DNA of 55,631 bases, taken from a filamentous cyanobacterium CCP3 (lineage in GTDB: Bacteria; Cyanobacteriota; Cyanobacteriia; Phormidesmidales; Phormidesmidaceae). The notes beneath the pieces are model-generated. The model was not told where the DNA came from. It did no database searches and worked only from the letters and a program-made list of their open reading frames with translations. Within the stretch, counting starts at the first letter, position 1. Every line of letters begins with the position of its first letter. This document shows positions 8,811 to 17,292 of the stretch, one piece after another. The translations under genes and the position numbers were made by a program. Location of the stretch: contig PYGV01000008.1 of the NCBI GenBank assembly GCA_003022385.1, positions 1-55,631 on the forward strand, read 5' to 3'.

Positions 8811-9596
8811 CTAGTCCAGGGTTTCGTCTAAAAAGGTCATTAGGGCTCGCCACGATCGGCGATCGGCCATGGCGTCGTAGCGTGCGGCATCGCTCCATAC
8901 GGTAAAGGCGTGGTCGGCTCCGCCGTAGATTTCCATGTCGAAGTCAACTCCGGCGGCGTCTAGCTCGCTGGCTAGCTGGACAACATCGGCCATTGGGGCG
9001 GCGGCGTCATCAGAGCCGTGGAGCACCAGAATTCGACCCGGCGTTTGGCTGTAGTCTTGGCCCTCAGGGGTCTCGAAGCTGCCGTGAAATGACACAAACC
9101 CGTCTACATCCATGCCAGCGCGGGCCATTTCGAGCACGGCGGCTCCGCCAAAGCAGTAGCCCATCGCCACTACCTGACTGCCGTCTACACCGGGCTGAGC
9201 CTGGGCTTGGGCCAGACCCGCCATCAGCCGCGATCGCATCGTTTCGCGATCGGCGTAGAGCGCACCGCTCTGGGCCCGTGACTCCTCAGGGTTAGTAGGC
9301 CGCACGCCCTGGCCGTAGAGATCGACTGCAAAGGTCGCATAGCCAAGCTCCGCCAGCATTTGGGCGCGGCGCTTTTCGTAGTCACCTAGACCATTCCAGT
9401 CGTGCACCAGCAGCACTACGGGCTGGCTGTCACCAAAGCCTTCATTGACCGCAAAATAGCCCTCGTAGGGTTGCTCGTCAATGGTGTAAACCACCGGCTC
9501 AGCCACAATATCGGCCTTCACCGCTGGGGCTAGACCCACTGCAATCACGGTGGTTGCGACGGCGGCCAGCACGACCAGTAAGAGTTTCCGTATCAC
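8811..9596 (-). CDS. Secreted dienelactone hydrolase family protein
   Basis: Starts at GTG 9596 with GAGGAG about 8 bases upstream; 261 aa. The signal peptide (residues 1-28, LLLVVLAAVATTVIAVGLAPAVKA) is followed by an alpha/beta hydrolase fold of the DLH family. The nucleophile is Cys148 in 'GYCFGG'; the acid is Asp196/197 in 'HGSDD'; the base is His229 in 'GGADHAF'. An early 'LLVHDWNGLGDYEKRRAQML' is also family-typical. Such proteins hydrolyse lactones or esters; the natural substrate cannot be told. The signal peptide places it in the periplasm. Stand-alone gene with a hairpin downstream. Confidence 0.88.
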   Translation of the reverse strand: MIRKLLLVVLAAVATTVIAVGLAPAVKADIVAEPVVYTIDEQPYEGYFAVNEGFGDSQPVVLLVHDWNGLGDYEKRRAQMLAELGYATFAVDLYGQGVRPTNPEESRAQSGALYADRETMRSRLMAGLAQAQAQPGVDGSQVVAMGYCFGGAAVLEMARAGMDVDGFVSFHGSFETPEGQDYSQTPGRILVLHGSDDAAAPMADVVQLASELDAAGVDFDMEIYGGADHAFTVWSDAARYDAMADRRSWRALMTFLDETLD

Positions 9597-9758
9597 TGCA
9601 ATCTCCTCTTTAAAGAACGACTGAGGGAACGCAACCTGGTTTGCGATCGGCGTTTCTCAATACCCAAGGCAAGCCGAGCTAGCGCTGCCCCCAGTCCCTG
9701 ATATCGTAAAGAAGTATGAAGCTGAACGCAAAATTGCGCCTCTACCCGTGGAATAGCT

Positions 9759-9914
9759 ATGGAATGGACTGCTGACGCTGAAGCCCGACTCAAGGAAATC
9801 CCCTTCTTTGTGCGCCCCGCCGCCCGCAAAAAGATTGAGAAGTTTGCCCAAGACCAGGGCCTGGGAGAGATTACCGTTGAGGTTTACGAAGCCGCCAAAA
9901 AGCAGTTTGGCTGA
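9759..9914 (+). CDS. PCP_red-domain miniprotein (51 aa)
   Basis: ATG 9759 to TGA 9912-9914. The protein 'MEWTADAEARLKEIPFFVRP' continues with AARKKIEKFA and a GLGEITVEVYEAAKKQFG end. This is the compact helical domain found at the C-terminus of the BchB/ChlB subunit of light-independent protochlorophyllide reductase (PCP_red family: W..eA...L..IPFFVR...R...E..A...G...IT.e....A). Here it forms the entire protein. Stand-alone copies are known in cyanobacteria and are thought to be linked to chlorophyll/photosystem functions, but their role is not established. No clear Shine-Dalgarno sequence. Confidence 0.85.
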   Translation: MEWTADAEARLKEIPFFVRPAARKKIEKFAQDQGLGEITVEVYEAAKKQFG

Positions 9915-10218
9915 GGCCGCAGTGAACTTGCCATCGCCGTATGAAAAGCTCAGCTTATCGATCGGTTCAGAGAATTATGACGATGGGTTTTAGCGGAGCA
10001 TGGCAGCTGGAGCAAATCTAAGTATAGACTTAAGGATATCGTTTGAGGCAAAAGCATAGATTTTGGCCTCGTGCGCGATCGCTGTATTCAGGTTTGAGCG
10101 ACTCAGTCTCTCCCCCTGAGGTCCTTTCCATCACAGGTAAATTTCTACCGGTGTTTCCGTCACGGGCTGGCTTTGGCCTGCCGTCGCCCCACATATTCAA
10201 TCGGCATGGAGCATAACC
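9915..10218. other. Intergenic, nothing recognised
   Basis: About 300 bases between the PCP_red miniprotein and the next gene. No ORF, repeat or clear hairpin with a T-run was seen. Confidence 0.5.
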
Positions 10219-10464
10219 ATGAATAAGTTTGACTCAGCAAAACGGCGGACCAGAATTGACCAGTCCAGCGAAGGCTGGCTGGTGCAGGTCTATAACAGCG
10301 ATCGCCGCCTGCTCTGCGTGCTCGAACCATCGCACGCCTGGACGTTTTTGTGGGGCTGTGGGTTTGGCCTGCTGCTGGCGGTGGGGTGGTTCAACCTCGC
10401 CAGCTACAGCCCGTCCACGACCTATGAGCCAGCAAAAACTCCCCCCAGCCTGTGGATTGATTAG
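10219..10464 (+). CDS. Small single-pass membrane protein
   Basis: 81 aa from ATG 10219 (weak GGAG at 10208-10211). A charged N-terminus (MNKFDSAKRRTRIDQSSEG) is followed by 'WLVQVYNSDRRLLCVLEPS' and one hydrophobic helix (about 42-62, WTFLWGCGFGLLLAVGWFNLA), then a short polar tail. The arrangement predicts a cytoplasmic N-terminal domain anchored by one helix. No named family is recognised. The last 4 bases overlap the 3' end of the convergent DUF4336 gene. Confidence 0.6.
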   Translation: MNKFDSAKRRTRIDQSSEGWLVQVYNSDRRLLCVLEPSHAWTFLWGCGFGLLLAVGWFNLASYSPSTTYEPAKTPPSLWID

Positions 10465-11729
10465 CTGGTGGACTGTTTTTCGGCAGCGGGCGCAGGCTGG
10501 CGTGGCCGAGAAATACCTCGGCTCAGCAAGAGGCCCTCAATTTGGCGCAGCAGGCCAAAATCGGCATCGGGCAGGCTCTGCACGGCCTCTGCGGTTGGCT
10601 CGGTGTACAAAAACTCAAAGGCCGCTAAAAACTGCTCTGGAGTCGCGGTGATAGGCGCTGCCAGGTGAGCCGGAATGATGCGCTCAAACGGCCAGCCAGC
10701 TACAGCTTTGGCCCAGTCTAAAACCTCCTGGGGGCCACGGTTAAAGATCAGCGTTTGCAGAATGGGGGCCACCTGAAGCTGACCGTGGTTGTGCAACGCC
10801 CGAAACGACTCGCGCCATTTGGGCTGCCAGCGAAAAGGGTAGAGGCCAAAGTAGTGGCGGCGCGATCGCACCGGGGCCTGCTTCGCATCTTCGAGCATCT
10901 CTCCGGTAGTCGCCACCTCCAGGGTGCTGGGGCGAAAGTAAAACGCAAATAGGGCAATCCGCTGCCACCCCTTGCGTCGGTGGGCCGGGGTGTCGACCAT
11001 CGCCTCGCTGGCGCTGTCGCGGGCGTGAAACAGCAGCGGAAAGGGATCGATCTGCACGATCGCGGGCGGCTCCTCGGGCACCGCCACGATCGCATCGGTG
11101 AGCAGCAGGGTGCGGCTGGCCCGGTGAAAACAGGCGGTTTCGCCAAACGGCCCCAGGCCCAGGTCAATCGGGGGCAGCAGGGCGTAGTCAACCTGGTCGG
11201 CAAAGGGCGCCTGGGCGCTGTCGGCGGGCAGCATGTGGGTGCGATCGCGCGGTAGACCCAGCCAGGGCAGCGGCAAATTGAGCGGAAAGCTCCACTGGTT
11301 GGGGGTGACATACACCTGGGCCTGGGCAAAGCGCCGGGCAAAGGGGCCGACAAACACCTTGTGCTCAATGCCCGTCACCGTCGACATAATGATGTACTTG
11401 ACCGGGCCGTAGCGCTCCTCAAGCTCGCGCATCAAGGCGATGCATTCAGGCGTGGGGGCAACGGGCGAGTACACCAGCAGCCCGGTGGGTTCTAGCCGCA
11501 CCACCGTCATCCGAATGGGCACCACCACGTAAAAAATGCCCTGAAACTGCTCAAAGGTCCAGACCTGGTCTTTGACTACCTCGACCCGCAGCGTTGGCCG
11601 CTGGCCGTAGGGGTAGAGGGGCACCACGGGCCAAAAGGGCCAGGCCTGATCGCGGCGGTTAGAGGGGGCAGAAGCGATAGCTGACATAGGGGCGAAGCGG
11701 CCATCCCTGGATGTATCAATAGTAGTCAT
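10461..11729 (-). CDS. DUF4336 domain protein
   Basis: 422 aa. The sequence shows the DUF4336 pattern: 'WPFWPVVPLYPYGQRPTLRVEVV', 'VWTFEQFQGIFYVVVPIRMTVVRL', 'GLLVYSPVAPTPECIALMRELE', 'VKYIIMSTVTGIEHKVFVGPFA'. DUF4336 proteins are distant relatives of metallo-beta-lactamase folds, but the canonical HxHxDH zinc motif is not obvious here; 'GIEHKVF' and 'RIIPAHLAAP' carry the candidate His residues. No signal peptide. A second in-frame start exists at MSAIAS (residue 15). The family is common in cyanobacteria and plants, and its function is unknown. Convergent with the small membrane protein. Confidence 0.8.
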   Translation of the reverse strand: MTTIDTSRDGRFAPMSAIASAPSNRRDQAWPFWPVVPLYPYGQRPTLRVEVVKDQVWTFEQFQGIFYVVVPIRMTVVRLEPTGLLVYSPVAPTPECIALMRELEERYGPVKYIIMSTVTGIEHKVFVGPFARRFAQAQVYVTPNQWSFPLNLPLPWLGLPRDRTHMLPADSAQAPFADQVDYALLPPIDLGLGPFGETACFHRASRTLLLTDAIVAVPEEPPAIVQIDPFPLLFHARDSASEAMVDTPAHRRKGWQRIALFAFYFRPSTLEVATTGEMLEDAKQAPVRSRRHYFGLYPFRWQPKWRESFRALHNHGQLQVAPILQTLIFNRGPQEVLDWAKAVAGWPFERIIPAHLAAPITATPEQFLAAFEFLYTEPTAEAVQSLPDADFGLLRQIEGLLLSRGISRPRQPAPAAEKQSTS

Positions 11730-11882
11730 AGCCTACTATTGAACCGGGGGCTCAGGGGAGTGGGGGCAAATTCTCACCGGGCTATCAGCGTTGGCTGGGG
11801 CAGATACGTTAAGTTAAATAAAACGAGCTGTTGGGCGATGGCCCGCCTCACGTTACCTACCCACCGATGGTTTAACCTCGCC

Positions 11883-12413
11883 ATGAAGCGACGTAAGCTC
11901 CTCGAAGCGGGTACCGCCGTGGTTGGTGGCACCTGGCTGTTGAATAACTTCACCGCTGAACTTCTTTCTAAGCAAGTCGATTCCCAATCAGTAGATACTA
12001 TGGCAACCTCCAACGAGCAATTTACCGTTACCAAAACCGAAGAGCAGTGGCGCGAGCAGCTCACCCCCGAGCAGTTTCGGGTGCTGCGTCAGCACGGCAC
12101 CGAGCGAGCGGGCTCTAGCCCCCTCGACAAAATTTATGAACCGGGCGTCTTTAAGTGCTCGGCCTGCGGCACCCCGCTATTTACCTCCGACACTAAGTTC
12201 AACAGCGGCACCGGCTGGCCCAGCTTCTATGCGCCCATTGAGGGTGCGATCGCAACCACCACCGATCGATCCTTCTTCATGACCCGCGTAGAAGTGCACT
12301 GCGCCACCTGTGGTGGCCACCTGGGCCACGTGTTCCCCGATGGGCCTGCCCCCACCGGCCAGCGCTACTGCATGAACGGCGTTTCCCTAGAGTTTGTGCC
12401 TGAGCAGGCTTAG
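11883..12413 (+). CDS. msrB: Peptide-methionine (R)-S-oxide reductase, exported form
   Basis: I place the start at ATG 11883 (MKRRKLLEAGTAVVGG): it yields a Tat-like N-terminus (RR followed by a hydrophobic stretch, residues 3-24), whereas the 48 codons upstream look non-coding. 176 aa. The MsrB domain spans ~50-174: zinc ligands Cys92/Cys95 (CSAC) and Cys140/Cys143 (CATC), 'GTGWPSF' (109-115), 'HLGHVF' (146-151) and catalytic Cys163 in 'RYCMNG'. The enzyme reduces methionine-R-sulfoxide in proteins. The leader suggests a periplasmic or lumenal location; the electron donor there is unknown. An internal ATG at residue 40 could give a cytosolic form. Confidence 0.93.
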   Translation: MKRRKLLEAGTAVVGGTWLLNNFTAELLSKQVDSQSVDTMATSNEQFTVTKTEEQWREQLTPEQFRVLRQHGTERAGSSPLDKIYEPGVFKCSACGTPLFTSDTKFNSGTGWPSFYAPIEGAIATTTDRSFFMTRVEVHCATCGGHLGHVFPDGPAPTGQRYCMNGVSLEFVPEQA

Positions 12414-12575
12414 TTACTTATCCTGGTTTCGCCCTCAGAAGTTCTAGCCCCTCGACTTCAATCACCAGCTTGAGGTCGGGGGGCTTGCTGTTGCAAATCT
12501 CGTAACCCCCAGCTGTAGGCACAGGCTCGCTCCCTAAAATGGCAACAGTTAGTTAGCGATAGTAAGGAGACGATG

Positions 12576-13022
12576 ATGAATAGGCAATCTCTGTGGCAGC
12601 GATGGGCTGGCCTGGCCGCTGGTGTTGGCCTACTGGTTGTAGGCGCGGCCTGGATGCCTGCCGTCGATGCGGACACAGCAGACAGTGGACTTGCCCAGGC
12701 GGAGTCAAATTCTGCCCTACCCGAGGTTTGGCAACCCGCCAGCGCCGAGGATGAGGCGCAGATTTGGCGGTTTGTGCTGCAAAGCCCGCTGGGGGTAGCC
12801 GCCCTCAACCAGCTGGCGATCGAAGGGTTTATCAGCCCGGTGTGCGAAAAAACGCTGTACAGCCATGCGGAGTACGAGTCGTTTCAAACCCTGCTGCAGG
12901 TGGAATGCCCCACGCCGGGCGGCGTTTCGACCGCCCGCGCCTACGACGAAATGCGCGTTACCTTCAACCGTTTCGAAGATACGATCAACGACTTCTCCAT
13001 TGAACGCATTTATGTGGACTGA
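12576..13022 (+). CDS. Secreted hypothetical protein
   Basis: Two adjacent ATGs (12573, 12576) follow AAGGAG at 12564-12569. The spacing of 6 favours the second ATG, giving 148 aa. The signal peptide (MNRQSLWQRWAGLAAGVGLLVVGAAW...) is followed by an acidic mature domain with two Cys (in 'SPVCEKTLY' and 'LQVECPTP') that could form a disulfide. No family is recognised. Monocistronic between msrB and the amidohydrolase. Confidence 0.65.
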   Translation: MNRQSLWQRWAGLAAGVGLLVVGAAWMPAVDADTADSGLAQAESNSALPEVWQPASAEDEAQIWRFVLQSPLGVAALNQLAIEGFISPVCEKTLYSHAEYESFQTLLQVECPTPGGVSTARAYDEMRVTFNRFEDTINDFSIERIYVD

Positions 13023-13086
13023 TGGGAGGTGATTGGCCACGGAGAAAATCTGAGCCAGCGGCAGGGCATTAGCAGTGGTAGGTGTC

Positions 13087-13120
13087 AGACCAAATCTGAG
13101 TCACACAACCCCGATTCCCA
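13087..13120 (+). repeat. Interspersed repeat, copy 1
   Basis: Contains the 18-mer AGTCACACAACCCCGATT with flanks ACCAAATCTG and CCCA. The same core occurs at 21045-21080 and, in reverse, at 15901-15940, always between genes. Confidence 0.75.
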
Positions 13121-13203
13121 ACCGGCGAAACCGTAGGGGTAAAGCAGAGGGCTGGTATACAAGGAGTTAGAGAATTCTGACTCCTTAGTGATACCTTGGT
13201 GCC

Positions 13204-14553
13204 ATGACTCTACCCCTTACCGAACTGCGGGCGGCCCAACCCGACAATTACTGGTTGTGCAATGCCCGTGTGCCCCTGGCCTGCCTGGAGGCGGCTGCTC
13301 CCCTGCGGACCCCCATTGCTGAATTGGCGGCTCACCCTCGCTTAGAAAACTGGGTGGCGGCTCACCTGCACATCCAGGCCGGGGCGATCGCGGCGTTAAC
13401 CCCAGCCACCGTCACCCCTAATGACGGCCTGCCCCGCTACGACCTGGGCCAGGGCCAGGTGTGGCCCTGCTTCGCCGACTGTCACACCCACCTCGATAAA
13501 GGCCACGCCTGGCTGCGCAGCCCCAATCCCGATGGCACCTTTAGCTCGGCCCTCGAGGCCGCCGCCGCCGACCAGCGCCACTGGAGCGCCGACGACCTCT
13601 ACCCTCGCATGGCCTTTGGGCTGCGGTGCAGCTATGCCCACGGCACCCAGGCGGTGAGAACCCACCTCGACTGCCTAGACGGCCAGGAAAAGGTTAGCTT
13701 TGCGGTGTTTGATCGGCTGCGGCGGGAGTGGGCCGACCGCCTGACCCTACAGGCCGTCTGCCTGGTGTCGATGGACTACTATGACCGCCCCGAGGCTGAG
13801 GAGCTAGCCAATACCGTCGCCCAGTACGGCGGTATTCTGGGCGGCGTGATCTACCCTCAGCCGGGTTTGGAAGCGCAAATCGATCGCGCCTTTGCCCTGG
13901 CCGAAGCGCGGGGGCTAGACCTCGATTTTCACGCCGATGAGAGCCTCAACCCCGATGCCGAGGGGCTACGAACTGTAGCTGAAACCAAGCTGCGGCGCGG
14001 CTTTTCGGGGCAGGTCAACTGCGGCCACTGCTGTAGTCTGTCGGTACAGGCCACCGATCGCACCCAAGATACCCTGGCCCTGCTCAAAACCGCTGGGGTA
14101 AGCGTCGTCAGCCTGCCCATGTGCAACCTCTATCTGCAAGATCGCGAGCCGGGCCGCATGCCCCGCTATCGGGGCGTTACCCTGCTGCCCGAGCTGCGCC
14201 AGTTTGAGGTGGCGGTGGCCCTGGCCAGCGACAACTGCCGCGATGCCTTCTTTGCCTACGGCGACCACGACATGGTGGAGGTGTTTACCCAATCGGTACG
14301 GATCGGCCAGCTCGATCGCCCCCTGGGCGACTGGCCTCAGGCTGTCACGCGCACCCCGGCCCAAATTATGGGCCTCGATGTAGGACTCATTGGCGAAGGC
14401 CGTCCCGCCGATTTGGTCATCTTCAAGGCCCGCAACCTGAGCGAGCTGCTGTCGCGGCCCCAGAGCGATCGCGTCGTCATTCGCCAGGGCACCGCCATCG
14501 ATACCACCCTGCCCGACTACGCCGAACTCGATGCCGTCGTCGGAATTTGCTAA
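13204..14553 (+). CDS. Cytosine deaminase-like amidohydrolase
   Basis: 449 aa. A metal-dependent hydrolase of the CodA/ATZ group. The metal ligands are visible: His94/His96 in 'DCHTHLDKGH', the 'HADES' segment (~243, His plus the catalytic Glu/Asp position), 'CGHCCSL' (~268, His) and Asp in 'ALASDNCRD' (~343). The C-terminus carries the usual composite beta domain ('GEGRPADLVIFKARNLSELLSR'). The substrate is most likely cytosine, creatinine or a related N-heterocycle; it cannot be fixed from sequence. No signal peptide. It lies alone, with no codB-like permease adjacent. Confidence 0.85.
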   Translation: MTLPLTELRAAQPDNYWLCNARVPLACLEAAAPLRTPIAELAAHPRLENWVAAHLHIQAGAIAALTPATVTPNDGLPRYDLGQGQVWPCFADCHTHLDKGHAWLRSPNPDGTFSSALEAAAADQRHWSADDLYPRMAFGLRCSYAHGTQAVRTHLDCLDGQEKVSFAVFDRLRREWADRLTLQAVCLVSMDYYDRPEAEELANTVAQYGGILGGVIYPQPGLEAQIDRAFALAEARGLDLDFHADESLNPDAEGLRTVAETKLRRGFSGQVNCGHCCSLSVQATDRTQDTLALLKTAGVSVVSLPMCNLYLQDREPGRMPRYRGVTLLPELRQFEVAVALASDNCRDAFFAYGDHDMVEVFTQSVRIGQLDRPLGDWPQAVTRTPAQIMGLDVGLIGEGRPADLVIFKARNLSELLSRPQSDRVVIRQGTAIDTTLPDYAELDAVVGIC

Positions 14554-14757
14554 AAAATTGACCAGCTATACCAACCTCGACCTGGAAAACCGAACTTCTC
14601 TCAGGCATTGGGTTTGCTAGGCTAAATTCAAGGGTGGTCAAGCCAACGGTTGGTAGGGGCGAGGAAATAGCGGCACTGCCGCTCCCCAGGCCTGGAGTTG
14701 ACTACAATAAAATCGCCTTTGGGGCGATCGCAGGCGCGGGTTTTTAGGAGGACTGGA

Positions 14758-15762
14758 ATGGCTGCTACGGGCTTTAAAGACTATTACGCGGTGCTTGGCG
14801 TCAGCCGTACGGCGAGTGCTGATGACATCAAACAGTCATTTCGCAAGCTGGCCCGCAAGTACCACCCCGACGTTAACCCCAACGACAAAGCTGCCGAGGC
14901 CAAGTTCAAAGAGGTCAGCGAAGCCTACGAAGTGCTCTCTGACGCCGACAAGCGCAAAAAGTATGACCAGTACGGCCAGTACTGGCAGCAGGCCAGCCGA
15001 GCCGGGGCGGGCGGTGCCTACGGTAGCCCCTTCGGTGGAGCCTACGGCAGCCCCAGCGATGGCGGCTTTGACTTCAGCAACTACGGCAGCTTTGACGAAT
15101 TCATCAACGAGCTGCTGGGCCGCTTTTCGACCACGGGCGGCGGCGGGCGATCCTATTCCTACGGCACCCCAGGCGGGTCGGCAGCTGGCCCCGGCTTCGG
15201 CTACGACACGGCAGGGGCTAGCCAATCCTTCGACCAGGAGGCCAGCATTCGCCTCACCTTTAGCGAGGCCTTCCACGGGGCGCAAAAACGCCTGCGCATT
15301 GGCAACGACAGCGTAGAGGTGCGCATTCCGCCGGGGGCCAAGCAGGGCAGCAAAATTCGCCTCAAGGGCAAGGGGCCAATGAACCCCTACAGCAAGCAGC
15401 CCGCCGACATCTACCTGGTGGTGCAGCTCGACACCCACAGCTTCTTTAAGCTGGAGGGCGACAGCCTCACCGCCGAAGTGCCTATCACCCCCGACGAAGC
15501 GGTGCTGGGCGGCAAAATTGACGTGCCCACCCCCGACGGCAGCGTGACGATGAACCTGCCAGCGGGCATTCGCTCGGGTCAGAGCCTGCGGCTGCGGGGC
15601 AAAGGCTGGCCCAGCCCCAAGGGCGATCGCGGCGATCTGCTGATCAAGGTTGTCATTACCCCGCCCGCCCGCCTGAGCGATACCGAGCGTCAGCTCTACG
15701 AGCAAATTCGCACTAGCCGTACGAGTAACCCCCGCGAAACCCTTATCAATACGCAGCTGTAG
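14758..15762 (+). CDS. DnaJ/CbpA-type co-chaperone without zinc finger
   Basis: ATG 14758 is preceded by AGGAGG; 334 aa. J-domain at residues 6-70 with 'HPD' at 36-38, then a Gly/Ser/Tyr-rich region (~80-165), and two C-terminal beta-barrel substrate-binding domains (~175-320; '[21 protein letters not shown]', '[19 protein letters not shown]'). There are no CxxCxGxG motifs, so it is a type II J-protein working with DnaK. The family is normal in cyanobacteria. A strong terminator follows. Confidence 0.93.
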   Translation: MAATGFKDYYAVLGVSRTASADDIKQSFRKLARKYHPDVNPNDKAAEAKFKEVSEAYEVLSDADKRKKYDQYGQYWQQASRAGAGGAYGSPFGGAYGSPSDGGFDFSNYGSFDEFINELLGRFSTTGGGGRSYSYGTPGGSAAGPGFGYDTAGASQSFDQEASIRLTFSEAFHGAQKRLRIGNDSVEVRIPPGAKQGSKIRLKGKGPMNPYSKQPADIYLVVQLDTHSFFKLEGDSLTAEVPITPDEAVLGGKIDVPTPDGSVTMNLPAGIRSGQSLRLRGKGWPSPKGDRGDLLIKVVITPPARLSDTERQLYEQIRTSRTSNPRETLINTQL

Positions 15763-15800
15763 GTTTTCTGAGGCCCGTTGGCCGAGCACACAGGATGTGA

Positions 15801-15836
15801 ATAAAGCCTCCAGTTACGATGACTTGGAGGCTTTAT
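15801..15836 (+). terminator. Terminator after the DnaJ-type gene
   Basis: Perfect 12-bp stem ATAAAGCCTCCA / TGGAGGCTTTAT with a 12-base loop, starting 38 bases past the stop codon. The 3' arm supplies the U-rich end. Confidence 0.75.
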
Positions 15837-15900
15837 CTATTGCGGGCAAACAACCCTAAAGCCTCTGGCTTGGCTTCGCCTATGCCCCTGCGGTTTCGCC

Positions 15901-15940
15901 AGTTGGAAATCGGGGTTGTGTGACTTGGATTTTGTATCAG
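15901..15940 (-). repeat. Interspersed repeat, copy 2 (reverse)
   Basis: Its reverse complement holds the core AGTCACACAACCCCGATT followed by TCCAACT. It lies directly beyond the 3' end of the acidic secreted protein gene. Confidence 0.75.
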
Positions 15941-15948
15941 AGGGGGCG

Positions 15949-16362
15949 TTAGGGAGTCAGCTCATTCTCGGATTTGCCGGTATTAAACGGGTCATCGCTG
16001 GTATCGATATCGTCGGCACCGTTGAGATAGCTACCGTCGGCGGGGCCAGGCTGCTCATCGTAGAAATCTGTTTCGTAGTCGGTGTTGATTCTAAAGTCGT
16101 CCGACTCAAAAAAATCGTATTCGTCCTCAGACCAGGTATTGAACGTGCTCCGAGACTCGTCTAGAGCAGGGGGAATGCTTTCTTCAATTTCGGCTTCGAT
16201 GGGTTCAAGCTCCGCTTCGGTAAACGGAGCTTCGGGGGCAGGGTCCTGGGCCAGGGCAGCGGTGGGCGTACCAAAACCCATCAGCGCCGCTACGGGCAGA
16301 CCCAGCAGCAGGCCAAAAAAAGTGGAGCCAGCGGGTGGAAAAGGGACGTTTTGAGGTTTCAA
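15949..16362 (-). CDS. Acidic secreted hypothetical protein
   Basis: 137 aa starting at TTG 16362; AGGAGG lies 10 bases upstream, and no ATG or GTG fits. A signal peptide (~residues 10-38, FFGLLLGLPVAALMGFG...ALA) is followed by a very acidic, Asp/Glu/Tyr/Phe-rich mature part with blocks such as 'EDEYDFFESDDF'. It is probably disordered and could bind cations. No family is recognised. Confidence 0.6.
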   Translation of the reverse strand: MKPQNVPFPPAGSTFFGLLLGLPVAALMGFGTPTAALAQDPAPEAPFTEAELEPIEAEIEESIPPALDESRSTFNTWSEDEYDFFESDDFRINTDYETDFYDEQPGPADGSYLNGADDIDTSDDPFNTGKSENELTP

Positions 16363-16549
16363 AACTAATTCACCTCCTGTTGAACGTTAGCGGTGTCATG
16401 TTTAACGTCATCCTAAAAGTTTGGGGCTAAACCCTCATCATTCCAAGGATCCATTTTGGTGAACCGATTTGAAACCGCCTGGAGGAGTCCTGCGATCGCG
16501 GCCATGGCAGGTAGTATTTGAGCAATGTTTTGGGCTGGGATGAGCACCG

Positions 16550-17185
16550 ATGACGAAGAACGACACGCCTGAATTTGCGGCCCTTTCGCCGACAGACTAC
16601 GCCGATGTTCTGGGGCGATCGCAGGTGATGGAGTTTGGCATTCGAGAACTTTGGCCCCGCATCCCTCGGCTGGCGGGCCCGGCCTACCCCGTCAGCTGCC
16701 CAGCGGGCGATAACCTGATGCTGCACGCGGCGATTTACCGGGCCCCGGCGGGGGCTGTCATTGTGGTGCAGGCGGGCGATGTGGACTACGCCATGGCTGG
16801 CGGCAACGTCTGCGCGATCGCCCAAAACCGGGGCATTGCTGGCTTTGTGGTGGATGGCGTCATTCGCGACCTGGCCGAGGTGCGCGAGGCCCGGTTTCCG
16901 GTGTTTGCTCGGGGGGTAATGCCGGTGCCGGGGCAAAAAAAGCAGCTGGGCACGCTGAATCAGCCCATCGTCTGCGGCGGCGTGCGGGTCGGCCCTGGGG
17001 ATATAGTCGTCGCCGATGAAGAAGGCATTGTGGTGATTCCTGCGGCCCAGCAGGAGGCGGTTTGGCAGGCGGCCCAGCAGCGCAGCGAGGCCGATGCCGC
17101 CCAGTCGCTCACCGATTGGGAAGTCAACCACCGCGCCAAGGTAGCGCAGGCGTTGCAGTCTTTGGGCTTTGCGGAAGCGGGCTAG
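16550..17185 (+). CDS. RraA-like aldolase family protein
   Basis: 211 aa. Matches the RraA/HMG-aldolase fold: 'GPAYPVSCPAGDNLMLHAAI' near the N-terminus and the key loop 'GGNVCAIAQNRGIAGFVVDG' with 'VIRDLAEV' (~85-112), which holds the Arg and Asp residues used for metal and substrate binding in 4-hydroxy-4-methyl-2-oxoglutarate/oxaloacetate aldolases. Related proteins include RraA, the RNase E inhibitor, which lacks enzyme activity, and mis-named 'demethylmenaquinone methyltransferases'. The substrate is not predictable. Stand-alone gene. Confidence 0.85.
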   Translation: MTKNDTPEFAALSPTDYADVLGRSQVMEFGIRELWPRIPRLAGPAYPVSCPAGDNLMLHAAIYRAPAGAVIVVQAGDVDYAMAGGNVCAIAQNRGIAGFVVDGVIRDLAEVREARFPVFARGVMPVPGQKKQLGTLNQPIVCGGVRVGPGDIVVADEEGIVVIPAAQQEAVWQAAQQRSEADAAQSLTDWEVNHRAKVAQALQSLGFAEAG

Positions 17186-17292
17186 CGCCGCGCCTCCATC
17201 ACTTACCTCCTTTCGGCTGATGACAACGTAGTGCATTTGAACTATAGTAGGCTCGACTGTGGCAGTAGGCTGTGAGGTCACAAGCATTAGCC

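Noticed and set aside
11739-11882. 48-codon upstream extension of msrB
   Set aside because: The extension lacks coding character and would bury the Tat-like leader; ATG 11883 is better.
12418-12552. Minus-strand frame ending DLKLVIEVEGLELLRAKPG
   Set aside because: Looks vaguely protein-like, but there is no start codon and the frame is closed by a stop upstream; too weak to call even as a remnant.
14836-15789. Long minus-strand open frame opposite the DnaJ-type gene
   Set aside because: Shadow frame caused by GC-rich codons; no family resemblance.
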